Source: Gammaproteobacteria bacterium (GTDB lineage Bacteria; Pseudomonadota; Gammaproteobacteria; SZUA-140). Taken from it: a DNA stretch of 64,000 bases. The stretch covers positions 149,176 to 213,175 of the forward strand of contig WFVD01000026.1 of the NCBI GenBank assembly GCA_015491865.1. The letters run 5' to 3'. This document shows, in pieces, positions 24,606 to 34,533 of the stretch. The first letter of the stretch is position 1. Each line of letters opens with the position of its first letter. Under the pieces are notes generated by a model. That model had not been told where the DNA came from and did no database searches. It saw only the letters and a program-made list of their open reading frames with translations. The translations under genes and the position numbers were made by a program.

Positions 24606-25478
24606 ATGACGAAAAATTATGAATTAGAGCTGGCGGCAATTAGTGGTCATTCGCTTTCTGCAAGCAGCATTGAAAGTTACCAGCAGGGAATTAGTGAGAT
24701 TCCCATTATGCCTGCTGAAAGAGAGCAGCAGCTGGCGCGGCGCCTGCGCGATCATCAGGATCTTGATGCCGCGCGTGAACTGGTACTGTCCCACCTGCGC
24801 TTTGTTGCACACATCGCACGCAGTTACAGCGGCTATGGACTGCCTCAGGCGGATCTGATTCAGGAAGGGAATGTCGGTTTGATGAAGGCGGTAAAGCGTT
24901 TCGACCCGGAGCTTAACGTACGCTTGGTCTCATTTGCGGTCTACTGGATTCGTGCCGAGATTCACGAATATGTCCTGCGCAACTGGCGCATTGTTAAAGT
25001 CGCCACGACCAAGGCGCAGCGCAAACTCTTTTTTAAACTGCGTAGCAGCAAAAAACGCCTCGGTTGGTTTAGCCAGGAAGAGGTGAATGCCGTCGCTCAT
25101 GATCTTGGGGTAAAGCCTCAGGAGGTGATGGAGATGGAGTCCCGTTTGAGTGCGCACGACGCTTCGTTTGATCTGCCGCTTGATAGTGACGATGACAGTG
25201 AGCGCAATTTTGCACCTGCTTCCTACCTGCAGGACAGCAGTCTGGATCCCACTGCACAGCTTGAGAAGAGTGACTGGGAGGCGCACAATAACGAGCGCCT
25301 GCACCAGGCGATGTCTGACCTTGACGAGCGCAGCCGCGATATCCTCGCGCAGCGCTGGTTGGCGGATGAAAAGAAAACACTGCATGAGCTGGCCGACCAA
25401 TATGGGGTCTCTGCTGAACGTATTCGTCAGCTGGAAGCGAGTGCGCTTAAGAAACTGAAAGGTTCGATGCTGGCCTGA
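24606..25478 (+). CDS. rpoH: Heat-shock sigma factor RpoH (sigma-32)
   Basis: A 290-residue sigma-70 family factor. Region 2 is visible ([56 protein letters not shown], in blocks), followed by the RpoH box QRKLFFKLR that separates it from other sigmas, and a region 4 helix-turn-helix ([28 protein letters not shown]). It directs transcription of heat-shock genes. The CIRCE element upstream implies that HrcA links its synthesis to GroE chaperone demand, in place of or in addition to mRNA thermosensing. Confidence 0.97.
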   Translation: MTKNYELELAAISGHSLSASSIESYQQGISEIPIMPAEREQQLARRLRDHQDLDAARELVLSHLRFVAHIARSYSGYGLPQADLIQEGNVGLMKAVKRFDPELNVRLVSFAVYWIRAEIHEYVLRNWRIVKVATTKAQRKLFFKLRSSKKRLGWFSQEEVNAVAHDLGVKPQEVMEMESRLSAHDASFDLPLDSDDDSERNFAPASYLQDSSLDPTAQLEKSDWEAHNNERLHQAMSDLDERSRDILAQRWLADEKKTLHELADQYGVSAERIRQLEASALKKLKGSMLA

Positions 25479-25507
25479 TTTGATTCGACTGTTTAGCGCG
25501 CAACATC

Positions 25508-25543
25508 GATACCCGGTTACCATTTGGTAACCGGGTATTTTTT
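25508..25543. terminator. Intrinsic terminator after rpoH
   Basis: ATACCCGGTTACC pairs with GGTAACCGGGTAT around ATTT, followed by a T run on the plus strand. It sits between converging rpoH and bioD; on the minus strand it lacks a long T run, so it mainly serves rpoH. Confidence 0.92.
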
Positions 25544-25586
25544 GCCCTTTCTCACCAGGGTGTTGTAAAAGTACAGGGGAGAAGGC

Positions 25587-26282
25587 TTAACCTGATTTTT
25601 CTGGCTCCAGCAAAAAACTAGTATCCAGTTTGTGCGCAGCAGCCGCGATCTCTTCGGTATTCATATGCGGCAACGTTCCCAGCAGTGGCGCGTTAATTCG
25701 CTTTCTTAACGTTAAAATATTTTCCTCAATCATCAACATAGCGGGGTCGATGATATTGGCGACCCAGCCTGCCAGCTGGTTGCCACTTTGTTCAATGGCG
25801 TTAGCCGTTAACAGCGCATGGTTAAGGCAGCCGAGGCGAACGCCGACGACAAGAATCACATCAATGCCGAACGCTTCCGGGATCTCTGCCATGCTCTCAT
25901 GTTTATTTAGCGGTACTTGCCAGCCGCCTGCCCCTTCGACAATAAAATAGTCGGCACTCTTTTTGATGGCCTCAAACGAGCGGCTGAGCTGGGCGATAGT
26001 GGTCGCGCTGTTTTCGCCCTGAAGCGCCAGGTGTGGTGCGATGGGGGGGGGCAATGCAACGGGGTTAACCTGTCGGTAATCGAGTTCAATGTTCATCTGT
26101 CCCATCAGTTGCAGCGCATCTTCATTTTGCCAGCCAGCAGCGGATTGTTCGCAACCGGCAGCGACCGGCTTCATCGCGCCGGCGCGCACGCCTTTGTTGG
26201 TAAAGGCGCGCAGCAGCGCACATGAGACAAAGGTCTTGCCGATGGCAGTATCGGTGCCGGTAATAAAAAACCCTTTTTTCAT
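25587..26282 (-). CDS. bioD: Dethiobiotin synthetase
   Basis: A 231-residue ATP-dependent enzyme that closes the ureido ring of dethiobiotin from DAPA and CO2. FFITGTDTAIGKTFVSCALL holds the P-loop in family form, MKPVAAGC contains the active-site lysine, and VEGAGGWQVPL is the switch-like segment. Its ATG overlaps the bioC stop by four bases. It is the last gene of the bioB-F-H-C-D run. Confidence 0.96.
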   Translation of the reverse strand: MKKGFFITGTDTAIGKTFVSCALLRAFTNKGVRAGAMKPVAAGCEQSAAGWQNEDALQLMGQMNIELDYRQVNPVALPPPIAPHLALQGENSATTIAQLSRSFEAIKKSADYFIVEGAGGWQVPLNKHESMAEIPEAFGIDVILVVGVRLGCLNHALLTANAIEQSGNQLAGWVANIIDPAMLMIEENILTLRKRINAPLLGTLPHMNTEEIAAAAHKLDTSFLLEPEKSG

Positions 26283-27196
26283 TCTTTAGCGCCCATGCGT
26301 CGGCGTACTCGGCTTAACGGGATTGACACGCTGCCATCTTCGTTGATGTCACCCATCTCGTCACGGTTGTGCGGTAGTGGAGCCCACGCGTGGCCATAGA
26401 TCACTTCATAGGTGGCCGGTAGCAGTCCATCATCCATGCGAAACTGTTCGTAAGCCTTGACCACTTTTTGCAGGCGCGCTTTTCCGGTGAGGCCGTGTGG
26501 CCGTCCTTCAGTCACATTATGCGCGCCGACCGCCTTGAGATCGCGCATTAATGTGGTCGCTTCCGGGTAGGTGAGGGTGAAGTTTTCAACATCCATTACC
26601 GGATCACTAAAACCGATGCGGCGCAACGCATCGCCGATGTCATGCATATCAAAAAAGGCGTTTACGTGATTGTACTGATCAATTCCCTGCCAGCTGATAC
26701 GCAGCTCTTTTAATGTATCCGGGCCGAAGGTGGTGAACATCAGCAGGCCGCCAGGTTTTAAAATACGCCGGAACTCGTTGAAGACCTGTTCGAGGTTAAT
26801 GCACCATTGAATCGTCACGTTGGAGATAATCATATCGACACTACGGTCACTGATGGGGAGCTGTTCCGCATCGGCACAGATAAAACCTGCGGGTTGTGTT
26901 ATCGGTTGTTTGCGGGCATAGGTAAGCATCGCTGCTGCGAGGTCGAGCGAATAGAGGTGGCTATCAGGATAACGTTCGACCACTGCACTGCTGAGCCTGC
27001 CGGTACCAGAGCCGATATCGACAATCACCTGCGGTTTTATTTTAATTAGTTCAAGTCGTTCCATGACGCGCTGGCCGACTTCATGTTGCAGTACCGCCGC
27101 TTCATCATAGTGGTTTGCGGCGTGGTCAAACGCTGCCTGTACTTTGCGTTTATCTAATGCATAGGGCTGGAGCTCATTGTTGTCGCTACTACTCAT
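26279..27196 (-). CDS. bioC: Malonyl-ACP O-methyltransferase BioC
   Basis: A 305-residue SAM-dependent methyltransferase; VDIGSGTGRLSS is motif I, ICADAEQLPIS motif II and ILKPGGLLMFTTFGPDTLKEL the BioC-type segment. It methylates malonyl-ACP so that the fatty acid pathway can build the pimeloyl chain. Overlapping starts and stops with bioH and bioD indicate one operon. C-terminal 40 residues (PLSRVRRRMGAKE) extend past the usual core. Confidence 0.95.
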   Translation of the reverse strand: MSSSDNNELQPYALDKRKVQAAFDHAANHYDEAAVLQHEVGQRVMERLELIKIKPQVIVDIGSGTGRLSSAVVERYPDSHLYSLDLAAAMLTYARKQPITQPAGFICADAEQLPISDRSVDMIISNVTIQWCINLEQVFNEFRRILKPGGLLMFTTFGPDTLKELRISWQGIDQYNHVNAFFDMHDIGDALRRIGFSDPVMDVENFTLTYPEATTLMRDLKAVGAHNVTEGRPHGLTGKARLQKVVKAYEQFRMDDGLLPATYEVIYGHAWAPLPHNRDEMGDINEDGSVSIPLSRVRRRMGAKE

Positions 27197-27978
27197 GGCT
27201 GTTTTTCTTTGATGAACTGCTCAACCAGTTGGGTGAAGCGTTCGTTGTGTGAAAGAAAAGGTGCGTGGCCCGCACCGTCGATGATCTCCAGCTGCGCACT
27301 GGGCAGTAGTGCAAGCATCTGCCGGGCAGTTTGCGGGCGTGTTAACGTGTCGCGTTTACCAAAGATCATCAACGTAGGCTGCTGGAGTTGTGGTAACTGC
27401 TGGCGTAGATCAACCGTCTGTAGAATTTTTAATCCGCCCTGCAGTGCGGCGGGGTTTGGCGCTTCGTTTGAATTCATTAGTTCACGTAGTTTACGCAGTA
27501 TCGTGCGGCTCTCATCGCAACCCATTATCTGCAGTGCCACAAAGCGCTCTAAAGTCTGGTGAAGATCGCTGTTTAGCGCTGCGGAAAAATCCTGCAATAT
27601 CTCTGTTGAGATGGCGTAGCGCCAGTCATCATCGCGCACAAAGCGGGCGATACTGCCGACTAAAACTAGTCGTTTAACTTTTTTTGGATAGCGTAGTGCA
27701 ATCTGCATTGCAACCATACCGCCGAGTGACCAGCCGACCACATTACCCTGCTCGGGTAGCTTTTCTGCGACCAGCCCGGCGAGGGTTTCAATATTGTAAT
27801 GGTTCGCTGGCATCGGGCTGAGCCCATGGCCGGGCAGGTCGATACAGTTAATCGATCCATGGCTGGCTAGTCTCTCTGCTGTCTCTTTCCAGATCGTCCC
27901 GTTGAAACCCCAGCCGTGCAGTAGCGTAATCTGCTCGCTGCCGTTGCCGCAGGTGATGTTATGAATATTAGCTGGCAT
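27193..27978 (-). CDS. bioH: Pimeloyl-ACP methyl ester carboxylesterase BioH
   Basis: A 261-residue alpha/beta hydrolase. [10 protein letters not shown] forms the oxyanion region, GWSLGGM the nucleophile elbow, FGKRDTLT the acid and [10 protein letters not shown] the histidine. It removes the methyl group installed by BioC once the pimeloyl chain is complete. Overlap with bioF by 11 bases and with bioC by four supports a single mRNA and dedicated function. Confidence 0.94.
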   Translation of the reverse strand: MPANIHNITCGNGSEQITLLHGWGFNGTIWKETAERLASHGSINCIDLPGHGLSPMPANHYNIETLAGLVAEKLPEQGNVVGWSLGGMVAMQIALRYPKKVKRLVLVGSIARFVRDDDWRYAISTEILQDFSAALNSDLHQTLERFVALQIMGCDESRTILRKLRELMNSNEAPNPAALQGGLKILQTVDLRQQLPQLQQPTLMIFGKRDTLTRPQTARQMLALLPSAQLEIIDGAGHAPFLSHNERFTQLVEQFIKEKQP

Positions 27979-29146
27979 TGTGTTTGATGACGCTGCCGAG
28001 CGCTGACAACAGTTGCTCGATATGTTGTGCGCTATGGTTTGCCGAAAAGGTGATGCGCAGTCGCGCTGTGTTGTCTGGTACGGTCGGTGGCCGGATTGCG
28101 CTAATCAATATGCCCTGCTGCTGTAGCTGTTGGCTAATGCGCAGCGCCTCACCCGCATCGCCAATGAGCAGTGGCTGTATGGGTGTGGTCGATGGGGCGA
28201 GTCTGAGTCCGAGTTGTTGTGCGCCACTGCGAAACTGTTTGATCAATGTTTGTAGCTGTTCCCTGCGCCACGCCTCTGTTTTTATCAGCTCAAGTGAGGT
28301 CAGTGTTGCGTGGGCGACGGCCGGTGGCAGCGCGGTGGTGTAGATGTAAGTACGTGCCTGCTGTATCAATGTTTCAATTAACTCATCACTGCCCGCAACA
28401 AAGGCGCCAAAGGTGCCAAACGCCTTGCCGAGCGTGCCGACCAGTATCGGTACATCGCCATGGTCTAGCCCGTAGTGCTCAATGCTGCCCCGGCCTTCTT
28501 TACCCAGTACCCCGATGCCGTGCGCATCATCAACCATTAATAGTGCATTGTGTCTGTTTGCGCTTTCGACAAGCTGTGGGAGTGGTGCGATGTCGCCATC
28601 CATACTGAAGAGACCATCGGTAATGATAAAAGGGTGGTTGAGCTGTTCTCTGGTCAGGCGCTTCTCTAACGCTTCAACATCGTTGTGAGGATAACGGCGT
28701 AGTGTCGCCTCGCTGAGTCGCGCGGCATCGATCAGTGAGGCGTGGTTTAAGCGATCGGCATGGATCGTCTGCTGTCGAGTTGCGAGCGCATTTACGACGC
28801 CGAGGTTTGCCATGTAACCATTGGAAAAGAGTAGCGCGCGCGGTCGCTGGGTGAATGTGGCGAGCGCCTCTTCGAGTGCGTGGTGTGCATGGCTATGGCC
28901 ACAGATAAGGTGCGATGCACCGCTGCCGACGCCGTAACGCTCGACACCATTCTGCATCGCCTTGATCAGCGCCGGGTGGTTGGCGAAGCCGAGATAGTCA
29001 TTACTACAAAATGATAGCAGCGGCCGGCCATCGCACTGCAGTGCAACACCCTGCGCGTTATCGACCCGTTTGCGTGTGCGATAGAGCTGCTGCTGTTTGC
29101 GCTGTGCCAACCCGGGCGTTAGCGTTGCAGCCAGATCGAATGCCAT
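27968..29146 (-). CDS. bioF: 8-amino-7-oxononanoate synthase
   Basis: The start MAFDLAATL at 29146 (392 residues) lies 13 bases after the bioB stop; an in-frame start at 29194 would overlap bioB. It is a PLP-dependent alpha-oxoamine synthase: [32 protein letters not shown] and [13 protein letters not shown], where the lysine binds PLP. It condenses pimeloyl-ACP with L-alanine. Confidence 0.95.
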   Translation of the reverse strand: MAFDLAATLTPGLAQRKQQQLYRTRKRVDNAQGVALQCDGRPLLSFCSNDYLGFANHPALIKAMQNGVERYGVGSGASHLICGHSHAHHALEEALATFTQRPRALLFSNGYMANLGVVNALATRQQTIHADRLNHASLIDAARLSEATLRRYPHNDVEALEKRLTREQLNHPFIITDGLFSMDGDIAPLPQLVESANRHNALLMVDDAHGIGVLGKEGRGSIEHYGLDHGDVPILVGTLGKAFGTFGAFVAGSDELIETLIQQARTYIYTTALPPAVAHATLTSLELIKTEAWRREQLQTLIKQFRSGAQQLGLRLAPSTTPIQPLLIGDAGEALRISQQLQQQGILISAIRPPTVPDNTARLRITFSANHSAQHIEQLLSALGSVIKHNAS

Positions 29147-29159
29147 AGCAGTTAATCGT

Positions 29160-30176
29160 TTACGATGCGACGCGACGATGCTGGGTATCCTCACGGGTGG
29201 TGAGGTGCAGGTCCTGAATCATCTTGATATCCTGCTCAACCTTGCGCCCGGAGGTGGTGAGATAGTCACCAATCATCACCCCGGAGGCGCCGGCCATGAA
29301 GATCATCGACTGCATATCACCGAGAAGGTGGCGTCCCCCCGCGATGCGAATTTCGGCCTGCGGTAGCATGTAACGGAAGAGTGCGATGCTCTTTAAAATC
29401 TCCTGCGGCGTCATGGTGATTCTGCCCTCCATCGGGGTGCCCTCCTGTGGATTAAGGAAATTAAGCGGCACCGATTTCACACCATTCTGGCGCAGGGTGT
29501 CGGCGAGTTCGACACGCTGTTCCAGTGATTCGCCCATGCCGAGGATGCCGCCGGCGCAGACCCGCAGACCCGCCTCGGTGGCGTGGCGAATGGTATCGAT
29601 ATTCTCCTGATAGGTGTGGGTGGTGCAGATGTTGTCGAAAAAACTTTCGGCACATTCGAGATTATGGTGGTAGTTTTCCATTCCCTGCGCCTTTAGCATC
29701 TCGGCAGTTTCACGATCGAGCGCGCCGAGACTGGCACAGCGACCGATCTCGCTATGTTCTTTCAGCTCACTGAAATACTCCTTTAGCTGCTCACGCTCCC
29801 TGTCGGAGCGGACGCCCCACCCTTTGGAGACCACGCCAAAGTCACTCGCCCCCCATTCACGTGCCTGCCTGGCCTGTGCCACCAGTGTTTCCGATTTAAT
29901 GTAGTCGTAAACAGGCGCTTTACTCTCTTTATGGTGGCCGCTCTGCGAGCAGAACGAGCAGTTTTCAGAGCAGTTGCCGGAGCGTACATTTGAGATTGCG
30001 CACACTTCGATTTTGTTGCCACGGAAGTGACGGCGGATGCGGTCGGCACCCGCCATCAGCCAGGCGAGGTAATCCTCATTGAGGTTGATCATCCAGCGCC
30101 CTTCGTCGGCTCTCATTTCACCCCCCTTGAGGATACGTTGGGTGATCTTGTCGATGCGGTTGTATTGCTCGCTCAT
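29160..30176 (-). CDS. bioB: Biotin synthase
   Basis: A 338-residue radical SAM enzyme. [13 protein letters not shown] carries the CxxxCxxC cluster for SAM cleavage. The family [2Fe-2S] ligands lie in VCAISN (about residue 57), GRCASLG and NLECAES. It inserts sulfur into dethiobiotin. First gene of the operon, with GGAG before its ATG. Confidence 0.97.
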   Translation of the reverse strand: MSEQYNRIDKITQRILKGGEMRADEGRWMINLNEDYLAWLMAGADRIRRHFRGNKIEVCAISNVRSGNCSENCSFCSQSGHHKESKAPVYDYIKSETLVAQARQAREWGASDFGVVSKGWGVRSDREREQLKEYFSELKEHSEIGRCASLGALDRETAEMLKAQGMENYHHNLECAESFFDNICTTHTYQENIDTIRHATEAGLRVCAGGILGMGESLEQRVELADTLRQNGVKSVPLNFLNPQEGTPMEGRITMTPQEILKSIALFRYMLPQAEIRIAGGRHLLGDMQSMIFMAGASGVMIGDYLTTSGRKVEQDIKMIQDLHLTTREDTQHRRVAS

Positions 30177-30225
30177 GGGAGTCGCTCCAGATTAATAGGG
30201 ATTGTTCTACTGAATAAAGGGTGCA

Positions 30226-30255
30226 AATATTGAGGGGTAGCAGAATTCCTGTCAA
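30226..30255 (-). promoter_or_regulatory. Possible sigma-70 promoter of the bio operon
   Basis: On the minus strand TTGACA (30255-30250) and AATATT (30231-30226) are separated by 18 bases and point towards bioB, whose start is 50 bases downstream. I saw no BirA-type operator (TTGTAAACC-N15-GGTTTACAA). The element overlaps the 5' extension of the comF frame, which supports a later comF start. Confidence 0.4.
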
Positions 30256-30274
30256 CTTCCATGGAAGGAATATC

Positions 30275-30967
30275 TTGAACAACTGCCTGAAATTTATACA
30301 GCGCTATCTGCTGCCACCCGTCTGTGTGACCTGTGGTGGGACGGCGGAGGATGAGCTAGATATCTGCCACGGCTGCCTCGCCGCGATGCCCGGCCTCGGC
30401 ACTGTGTGTCGTCGCTGTGCGTTGCCGCTTGCGCAGGCGGGGATCTGCGGCCGCTGTATGAAAAACCCACCGCCATTTGAGCAGACTTTTGCCCTGTTTC
30501 GCTACGCCCACCCGGTTGATCATCTGATTCAGGAGCTTAAATTCAGTCGGCGGCTGGTCAATGCGCGCCTGCTGGCAACGCTGATGGCAGCATCACTTCA
30601 GCAGCAGAAGCAGCGTCTGCCGGATCTGATTGTCCCGGTGCCACTGCATCGGCGACGGTTACGGGCGCGTGGTTATAATCAGGCGGTCGAGCTGGCGCGG
30701 CCAGTGAGCAGGCTGCTGGGTGTGCGAATCGGTTTTGGCTGCTGCCAGCGTGTGCGAGAGACAGCGGTACAGTCTGATCTGGTGGCAAAACAGCGTTGTG
30801 CCAACGTAAAGGGGGCGTTTAAGGTGGACGGCTCGCTGCGCGGGGCGCATGTGGTGATCATTGATGATGTGATGACGACCGGCAATACTGTAACGGAGCT
30901 GGCGCAAGTGATGCGGGATCGCGGGGCACGCATCGTTGATATATGGGTGTGTGCACGTGTTCCCTAG
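30275..30967 (+). CDS. comF: ComF-family phosphoribosyltransferase-like protein
   Basis: I choose the TTG at 30275 behind GGAAGGAATATC (231 residues); a GTG at 30221 is the alternative. Two N-terminal zinc-knuckle pairs are present: CVTCGG with CHGC, and CRRC with CGRC. A PRTase domain follows with RGYNQAVELARPVS and the PRPP loop VVIIDDVMTTGNTV. ComF proteins take part in natural DNA uptake in competent bacteria; its exact step is unclear. A type IV pilus system lies further along this window, which fits. Confidence 0.88.
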   Translation: MNNCLKFIQRYLLPPVCVTCGGTAEDELDICHGCLAAMPGLGTVCRRCALPLAQAGICGRCMKNPPPFEQTFALFRYAHPVDHLIQELKFSRRLVNARLLATLMAASLQQQKQRLPDLIVPVPLHRRRLRARGYNQAVELARPVSRLLGVRIGFGCCQRVRETAVQSDLVAKQRCANVKGAFKVDGSLRGAHVVIIDDVMTTGNTVTELAQVMRDRGARIVDIWVCARVP

Positions 30968-31052
30968 TTGGGTTGTTTGAGTGGCTGTGGTAGATTGGCG
31001 CGAATTGAATTCTATTCAGGCTCTGGTGGGCCAGATATTAAGGAGTGAAGAA

Positions 31053-31643
31053 ATGTTAAAGCGCTATACCCAGGGGGCATTCGGTGCCTTGCTCGCCGCT
31101 TCGATGGTATTAATGGTAGCCCCTGTGGCAAAAGCAGATACGGTAGATCTTAATCTCAATAACGATAGTGTTCAGTTTCTCTATATTTCTCCATTCACAA
31201 GTGACGAAGGCCTTGGTGGCGCGAGTCTGGAAGCGGGGATGATCTACACCGAAGCGAACGATTATCTTGGGATTGTCGGGCTTAATATCAAGGGTGAGGC
31301 GGGTAGCGATTCTCCCGGACTGGTGGCCGGCGTAGGTGTACGCGGTTACGGCATTAGCACCGACCGAGCAGATATCGGTGCGCTGGCAATTGGTGGGCTG
31401 GTGCAATATTCACCACCATCGCTAAGCCGTTTGGGGCTTGTTGGCCAGCTCTACTTTTCTCCGGAAATTCTGACATTTATGGATGGGAAAAACTTGCTGT
31501 CAATGGAGTTTCGTGTCGAGTACAAGGTGCTGACACAGGCGGTTGTCTATGTCGGTTATCGTGATATTGAGAGCGACCTTGATGGCGGTGGCAGCATAGA
31601 TGTGGATAGTGGTGGCCATCTTGGCCTGCGCTTTATGTTCTAG
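31053..31643 (+). CDS. YfaZ-type outer membrane protein
   Basis: The ATG at 31053 follows AAGGAGTGAAGA; the frame extends upstream with no site. The 196-residue precursor has a signal peptide (ending VAKA, about residue 28). The rest consists of alternating Gly/Tyr/Leu strands typical of a small beta-barrel, ending HLGLRFMF with the terminal Phe of outer membrane proteins. YfaZ family assignment is from the order of strand motifs (YLGIVGLNIKG, GYRDIESDL). Function unknown. Confidence 0.7.
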   Translation: MLKRYTQGAFGALLAASMVLMVAPVAKADTVDLNLNNDSVQFLYISPFTSDEGLGGASLEAGMIYTEANDYLGIVGLNIKGEAGSDSPGLVAGVGVRGYGISTDRADIGALAIGGLVQYSPPSLSRLGLVGQLYFSPEILTFMDGKNLLSMEFRVEYKVLTQAVVYVGYRDIESDLDGGGSIDVDSGGHLGLRFMF

Positions 31644-31667
31644 GTCTGGCTTGATCGTCTGAATCCT

Positions 31668-32618
31668 GTGCGACAGCATATTGTTGCGGCAGCGGTGGTG
31701 CGTGGCGATAAGGTGCTGCTGGCACGCCGTCATGCCGCTGCTCATCAAGGCGGTTTGTGGGAATTTCCTGGCGGAAAGGTGGAGCCGGGGGAAGATCCGC
31801 TGGCAGCACTGGCGCGTGAGCTGGATGAAGAGCTCGGCATCTCGCTGGAGTCTGCTATCCCTTTAATCGAAGTACCGCATGATTACGCTGATCAATCCAT
31901 CCGGCTGGATGTGTGGCGGGTGGAGCGTTTTAGCGGCGAGCCGCATGGGCGTGAGGGGCAGCCGCTGGTGTGGGTGGAGATGGATGAGCTGCGGCAATAT
32001 GAGCTCCCCAGCGCTAATTTACCGGTGGTCACCGCGATGCAACTCCCCCCCCATTATCTGATTACGCCCGATCCAGCCAGCGAGGGCGAGCGATTTATCC
32101 CCCGCCTTGAGGCGTCGCTTCAGGCGGGGGTGAGGCAGGTGCAGCTACGGGCAAAATCGCTGTCGCGGGGGCACTACCGCGCATTGGCGACAGAAGTAAA
32201 GGCGCTGTGTCGCCGCTTTGGGGCGACGCTGTTACTGAATGGGGATGCTGAATTGGTGGTTGAGGTGGGGGCTGACGGTCTGCATCTTTCGGGAAGTGCG
32301 TTGATGTCACTGAACTGTCGCCCACTGAGTAGTGATTATCAGCTCTCAGCCTCCTGCCATGATGCGACTGAACTAAAGTGTGCCAGTGAGGTTGGTGTCG
32401 ATTTTGTAGTGCTCTCACCCGTGATGCCGACCAATACCCATTTGGGCGCTGAAACGCTGGGCTGGCACTTATTTGAGCAGTTACTGAAAGCGGTGCCGCT
32501 ACCGGTGTACGCGCTGGGTGGAATGACGTTGCATGATTTATCAGCGGCGCGGCGCGCAGGTGCCCAGGGGATTGCGGCGATCGGGGCGTTGTGGGGGCTG
32601 GACAGGGAGAGCCTTTAG
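31668..32618 (+). CDS. Nudix hydrolase fused to thiamine-phosphate-synthase-like domain
   Basis: A 316-residue fusion with a GTG start 24 bases after the previous gene. Residues 1-130 are a MutT-type Nudix domain with the complete box GKVEPGEDPLAALARELDEE. Residues 130-316 form a TIM barrel like ThiE/TenI (HYLITPDP, VQLRAKSL, GADGLHLS, VVLSPVMPTNTH). The barrel lacks the usual GPIFPTxTK lysine (here SPVMPTNTH), so thiamine phosphate synthase activity is doubtful. MutT would remove 8-oxo-dGTP. This fusion recurs in Gammaproteobacteria. Confidence 0.85.
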   Translation: MRQHIVAAAVVRGDKVLLARRHAAAHQGGLWEFPGGKVEPGEDPLAALARELDEELGISLESAIPLIEVPHDYADQSIRLDVWRVERFSGEPHGREGQPLVWVEMDELRQYELPSANLPVVTAMQLPPHYLITPDPASEGERFIPRLEASLQAGVRQVQLRAKSLSRGHYRALATEVKALCRRFGATLLLNGDAELVVEVGADGLHLSGSALMSLNCRPLSSDYQLSASCHDATELKCASEVGVDFVVLSPVMPTNTHLGAETLGWHLFEQLLKAVPLPVYALGGMTLHDLSAARRAGAQGIAAIGALWGLDRESL

Positions 32619-32809
32619 GAAAAGAGCTGTTTCTGAGGCCTTCGCACGAGCAGGAGTTTTGTTCTTTGGCAAAACAAAAGCGCACGGAATAAGGGCGTTT
32701 ATCGCAATAAATGACCGATTGAGTACGCTTTTAACGCCGCCAGAGGAGAAAAGAACAGTTGTACATAAGGTCTCTATTAATCGGCCTGATAAATTGAACG
32801 CACCCTTAG

Positions 32810-32989
32810 TTAGTGCTCATCGAACGTCCGTATTTCTTCTGAGGAGGGTTGTGGAGCGCCTGGAATGCGATGCTCTTCATCGTTCCATTTTCCAAAATCG
32901 ATCATGCGGCAGCGTTCACTGCAGAAGGGGCGCCAGCGTGCCGTCGACCAGTCAACCGATTTTTTACAGGTGGGGCAATTCACGTTCAT
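32810..32989 (-). CDS. yacG: DNA gyrase inhibitor YacG
   Basis: A 59-residue zinc protein encoded on the minus strand just after zapD. NCPTCKK near the N-terminus and [14 protein letters not shown] carry the four zinc cysteines and the family signature; the acidic tail IRTFDEH follows. YacG binds GyrB and blocks DNA binding. The coaE-zapD-yacG order is standard in Gammaproteobacteria. Between this gene and the Nudix-ThiE stop there are about 190 bases in which I see no gene. Confidence 0.93.
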   Translation of the reverse strand: MNVNCPTCKKSVDWSTARWRPFCSERCRMIDFGKWNDEEHRIPGAPQPSSEEIRTFDEH

Positions 32990-32999
32990 CTGGTCGTAC

Positions 33000-33764
33000 C
33001 TAAATCGCGCAGGTAGTGAGAATAAAGTCGATATCCTGGGACGACTGGGTGGGGCGATCCTGAAAATTGGTGCTCATAAAGCGGACAGTGAAACGGTGTT
33101 TGCCGCCGCTGATTTCAGCGAAGCAGGGGAGGTTGTCCGGCATTGTGACGCGGATCAACTGAAATGGTGCGCTGGTCTCTAGGGTGCGCTGGAAAAAACC
33201 GGACTCCGCAATTTCATTGGTTGAGGTGGCGCTATCACGAATAAGCTTCAGGATAAGCGCGATTGCGGCACGGATGTCATCAAAGCCAGAGAGCCACCCT
33301 TTCAGGTCGTTGAGCCGTTTGTCGGGTGGCCGCTCTAACCAGTAGTGGTAGCTGGGCAGGTCGAAGTCACAGGTGCCACCAGCAATGGAGCTGCGCTGCT
33401 TGATACAGCTCAGGAACTCATTCTGGCGAAGCTGGTGACCAATCTGCCCCTGGGTGCCGTGGAGAAGGTCGACCAGGCGGTCGATCTCATCTAATAGTGA
33501 GGTGAGCATTTTATGGTCGACGCCGGGGGTGCTCTCAAGTTTCGATAGCCCTGCGCTGATCCGTTCCAGCTCCTTGATCACCTCGGTTTTGAGGTCGGCT
33601 CGGCTAAAGATATTCAGCACATCAAGCAGAGATGCCAGCGTCGCCCGACTGTCCCATGCCGCATCACGCGGCAGGGTGTAGTCGATCTGTTGAAAGAGGA
33701 AGTCGAGCCTTAAAAAGAGGCGAATTCGCTCATTCAATGGTTGTTCGTATGTCGTCTGCCTCAT
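33000..33764 (-). CDS. zapD: Cell division protein ZapD
   Basis: A 254-residue cytoplasmic protein, the usual length. [18 protein letters not shown] is the conserved N-terminus; [17 protein letters not shown] lies mid-protein in the FtsZ-binding beta domain. It bundles FtsZ filaments at the divisome. It is followed by yacG after ten bases and preceded by coaE at 130 bases. Confidence 0.95.
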   Translation of the reverse strand: MRQTTYEQPLNERIRLFLRLDFLFQQIDYTLPRDAAWDSRATLASLLDVLNIFSRADLKTEVIKELERISAGLSKLESTPGVDHKMLTSLLDEIDRLVDLLHGTQGQIGHQLRQNEFLSCIKQRSSIAGGTCDFDLPSYHYWLERPPDKRLNDLKGWLSGFDDIRAAIALILKLIRDSATSTNEIAESGFFQRTLETSAPFQLIRVTMPDNLPCFAEISGGKHRFTVRFMSTNFQDRPTQSSQDIDFILTTCAI

Positions 33765-33894
33765 TTTTTCCGATTAAGCTGATGGTCAGTTTTGCTTTGT
33801 TTCACATATTGCTGAATATTAAGGACTTTTATAGTCTGCTTAACGCCTCTATCGGCTCCATTGTCTATCACCTTAAGTCGAATGGCAAATTGGG

Positions 33895-34497
33895 TTACGA
33901 TCTGTTTTTGGCGATCGAGAGGTATTTTTGATGGTAAGTCTCGACTTGTGCCCGCAAGTGGCGAATATCTCCACTATTGTCGATGATATCGTCGGCCAGC
34001 GCCAGGCGCGCGGCACGACTGGCCTGTGATGAGATGATCGCCGCAACTGCCTCTTCCGTCTGCTCATCCCGTTCGATGACGCGCTGGCGCTGTTCATCTT
34101 CAGTGGTGTCAATGACGAGGATTCGATCTGCAATCTCCATCTGGCTGCTTTCCACCAGCAGTGGAATGGCAACAATGCAGTAAGGGGTGGTGAGTTCGGC
34201 GATGCGGCGAACCATCTCCCTGCGAATACGGGGATGAAGAATAGACTCCAGCAGCTGCTTTTTTTTACTGTCGCTAAAAATTAGCTGGCGCAGTCTTTTG
34301 CGGTCGAGAGAGCCTTTGGTTGTTAAAACCGCGCTCCCAAACTGCTGTGTGATTTCATCAAGCGCCGGTTCACCTGGTTCGACCAGCGAGCGCGCAATCA
34401 GATCGGCATCAATGATGGGGGAGCCCAGTGTCTCAAATAAGCGGCAGGCGGTCGTTTTTCCGCTGCCAATACCGCCAGTAAGTGCAACAACCAGCAT
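33895..34497 (-). CDS. coaE: Dephospho-CoA kinase
   Basis: A 200-residue P-loop kinase: LTGGIGSGKTTACRLFE is Walker A, DADLIARSLVEPG binds dephospho-CoA, and HPRIRREM with PLLVES forms the rest of the active site. It performs the last step of coenzyme A synthesis. Located after pilD as in many Proteobacteria. Its partner coaD is also in the window. Confidence 0.96.
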   Translation of the reverse strand: MLVVALTGGIGSGKTTACRLFETLGSPIIDADLIARSLVEPGEPALDEITQQFGSAVLTTKGSLDRKRLRQLIFSDSKKKQLLESILHPRIRREMVRRIAELTTPYCIVAIPLLVESSQMEIADRILVIDTTEDEQRQRVIERDEQTEEAVAAIISSQASRAARLALADDIIDNSGDIRHLRAQVETYHQKYLSIAKNRS

Positions 34498-34533
34498 GGC
34501 GTTGAGTCACCTTTATTAAATTAAAGGCTCTAT

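Noticed and set aside
30177..30274. BirA operator between bioB and comF
   Set aside because: No TTGTAAACC-type dyad with 15-base spacer is present.
32619..32809. A gene overlapping the yacG/Nudix gap on the plus strand
   Set aside because: An open frame crosses it but overlaps the well supported yacG and the ThiE domain in other frames and has no recognisable product.
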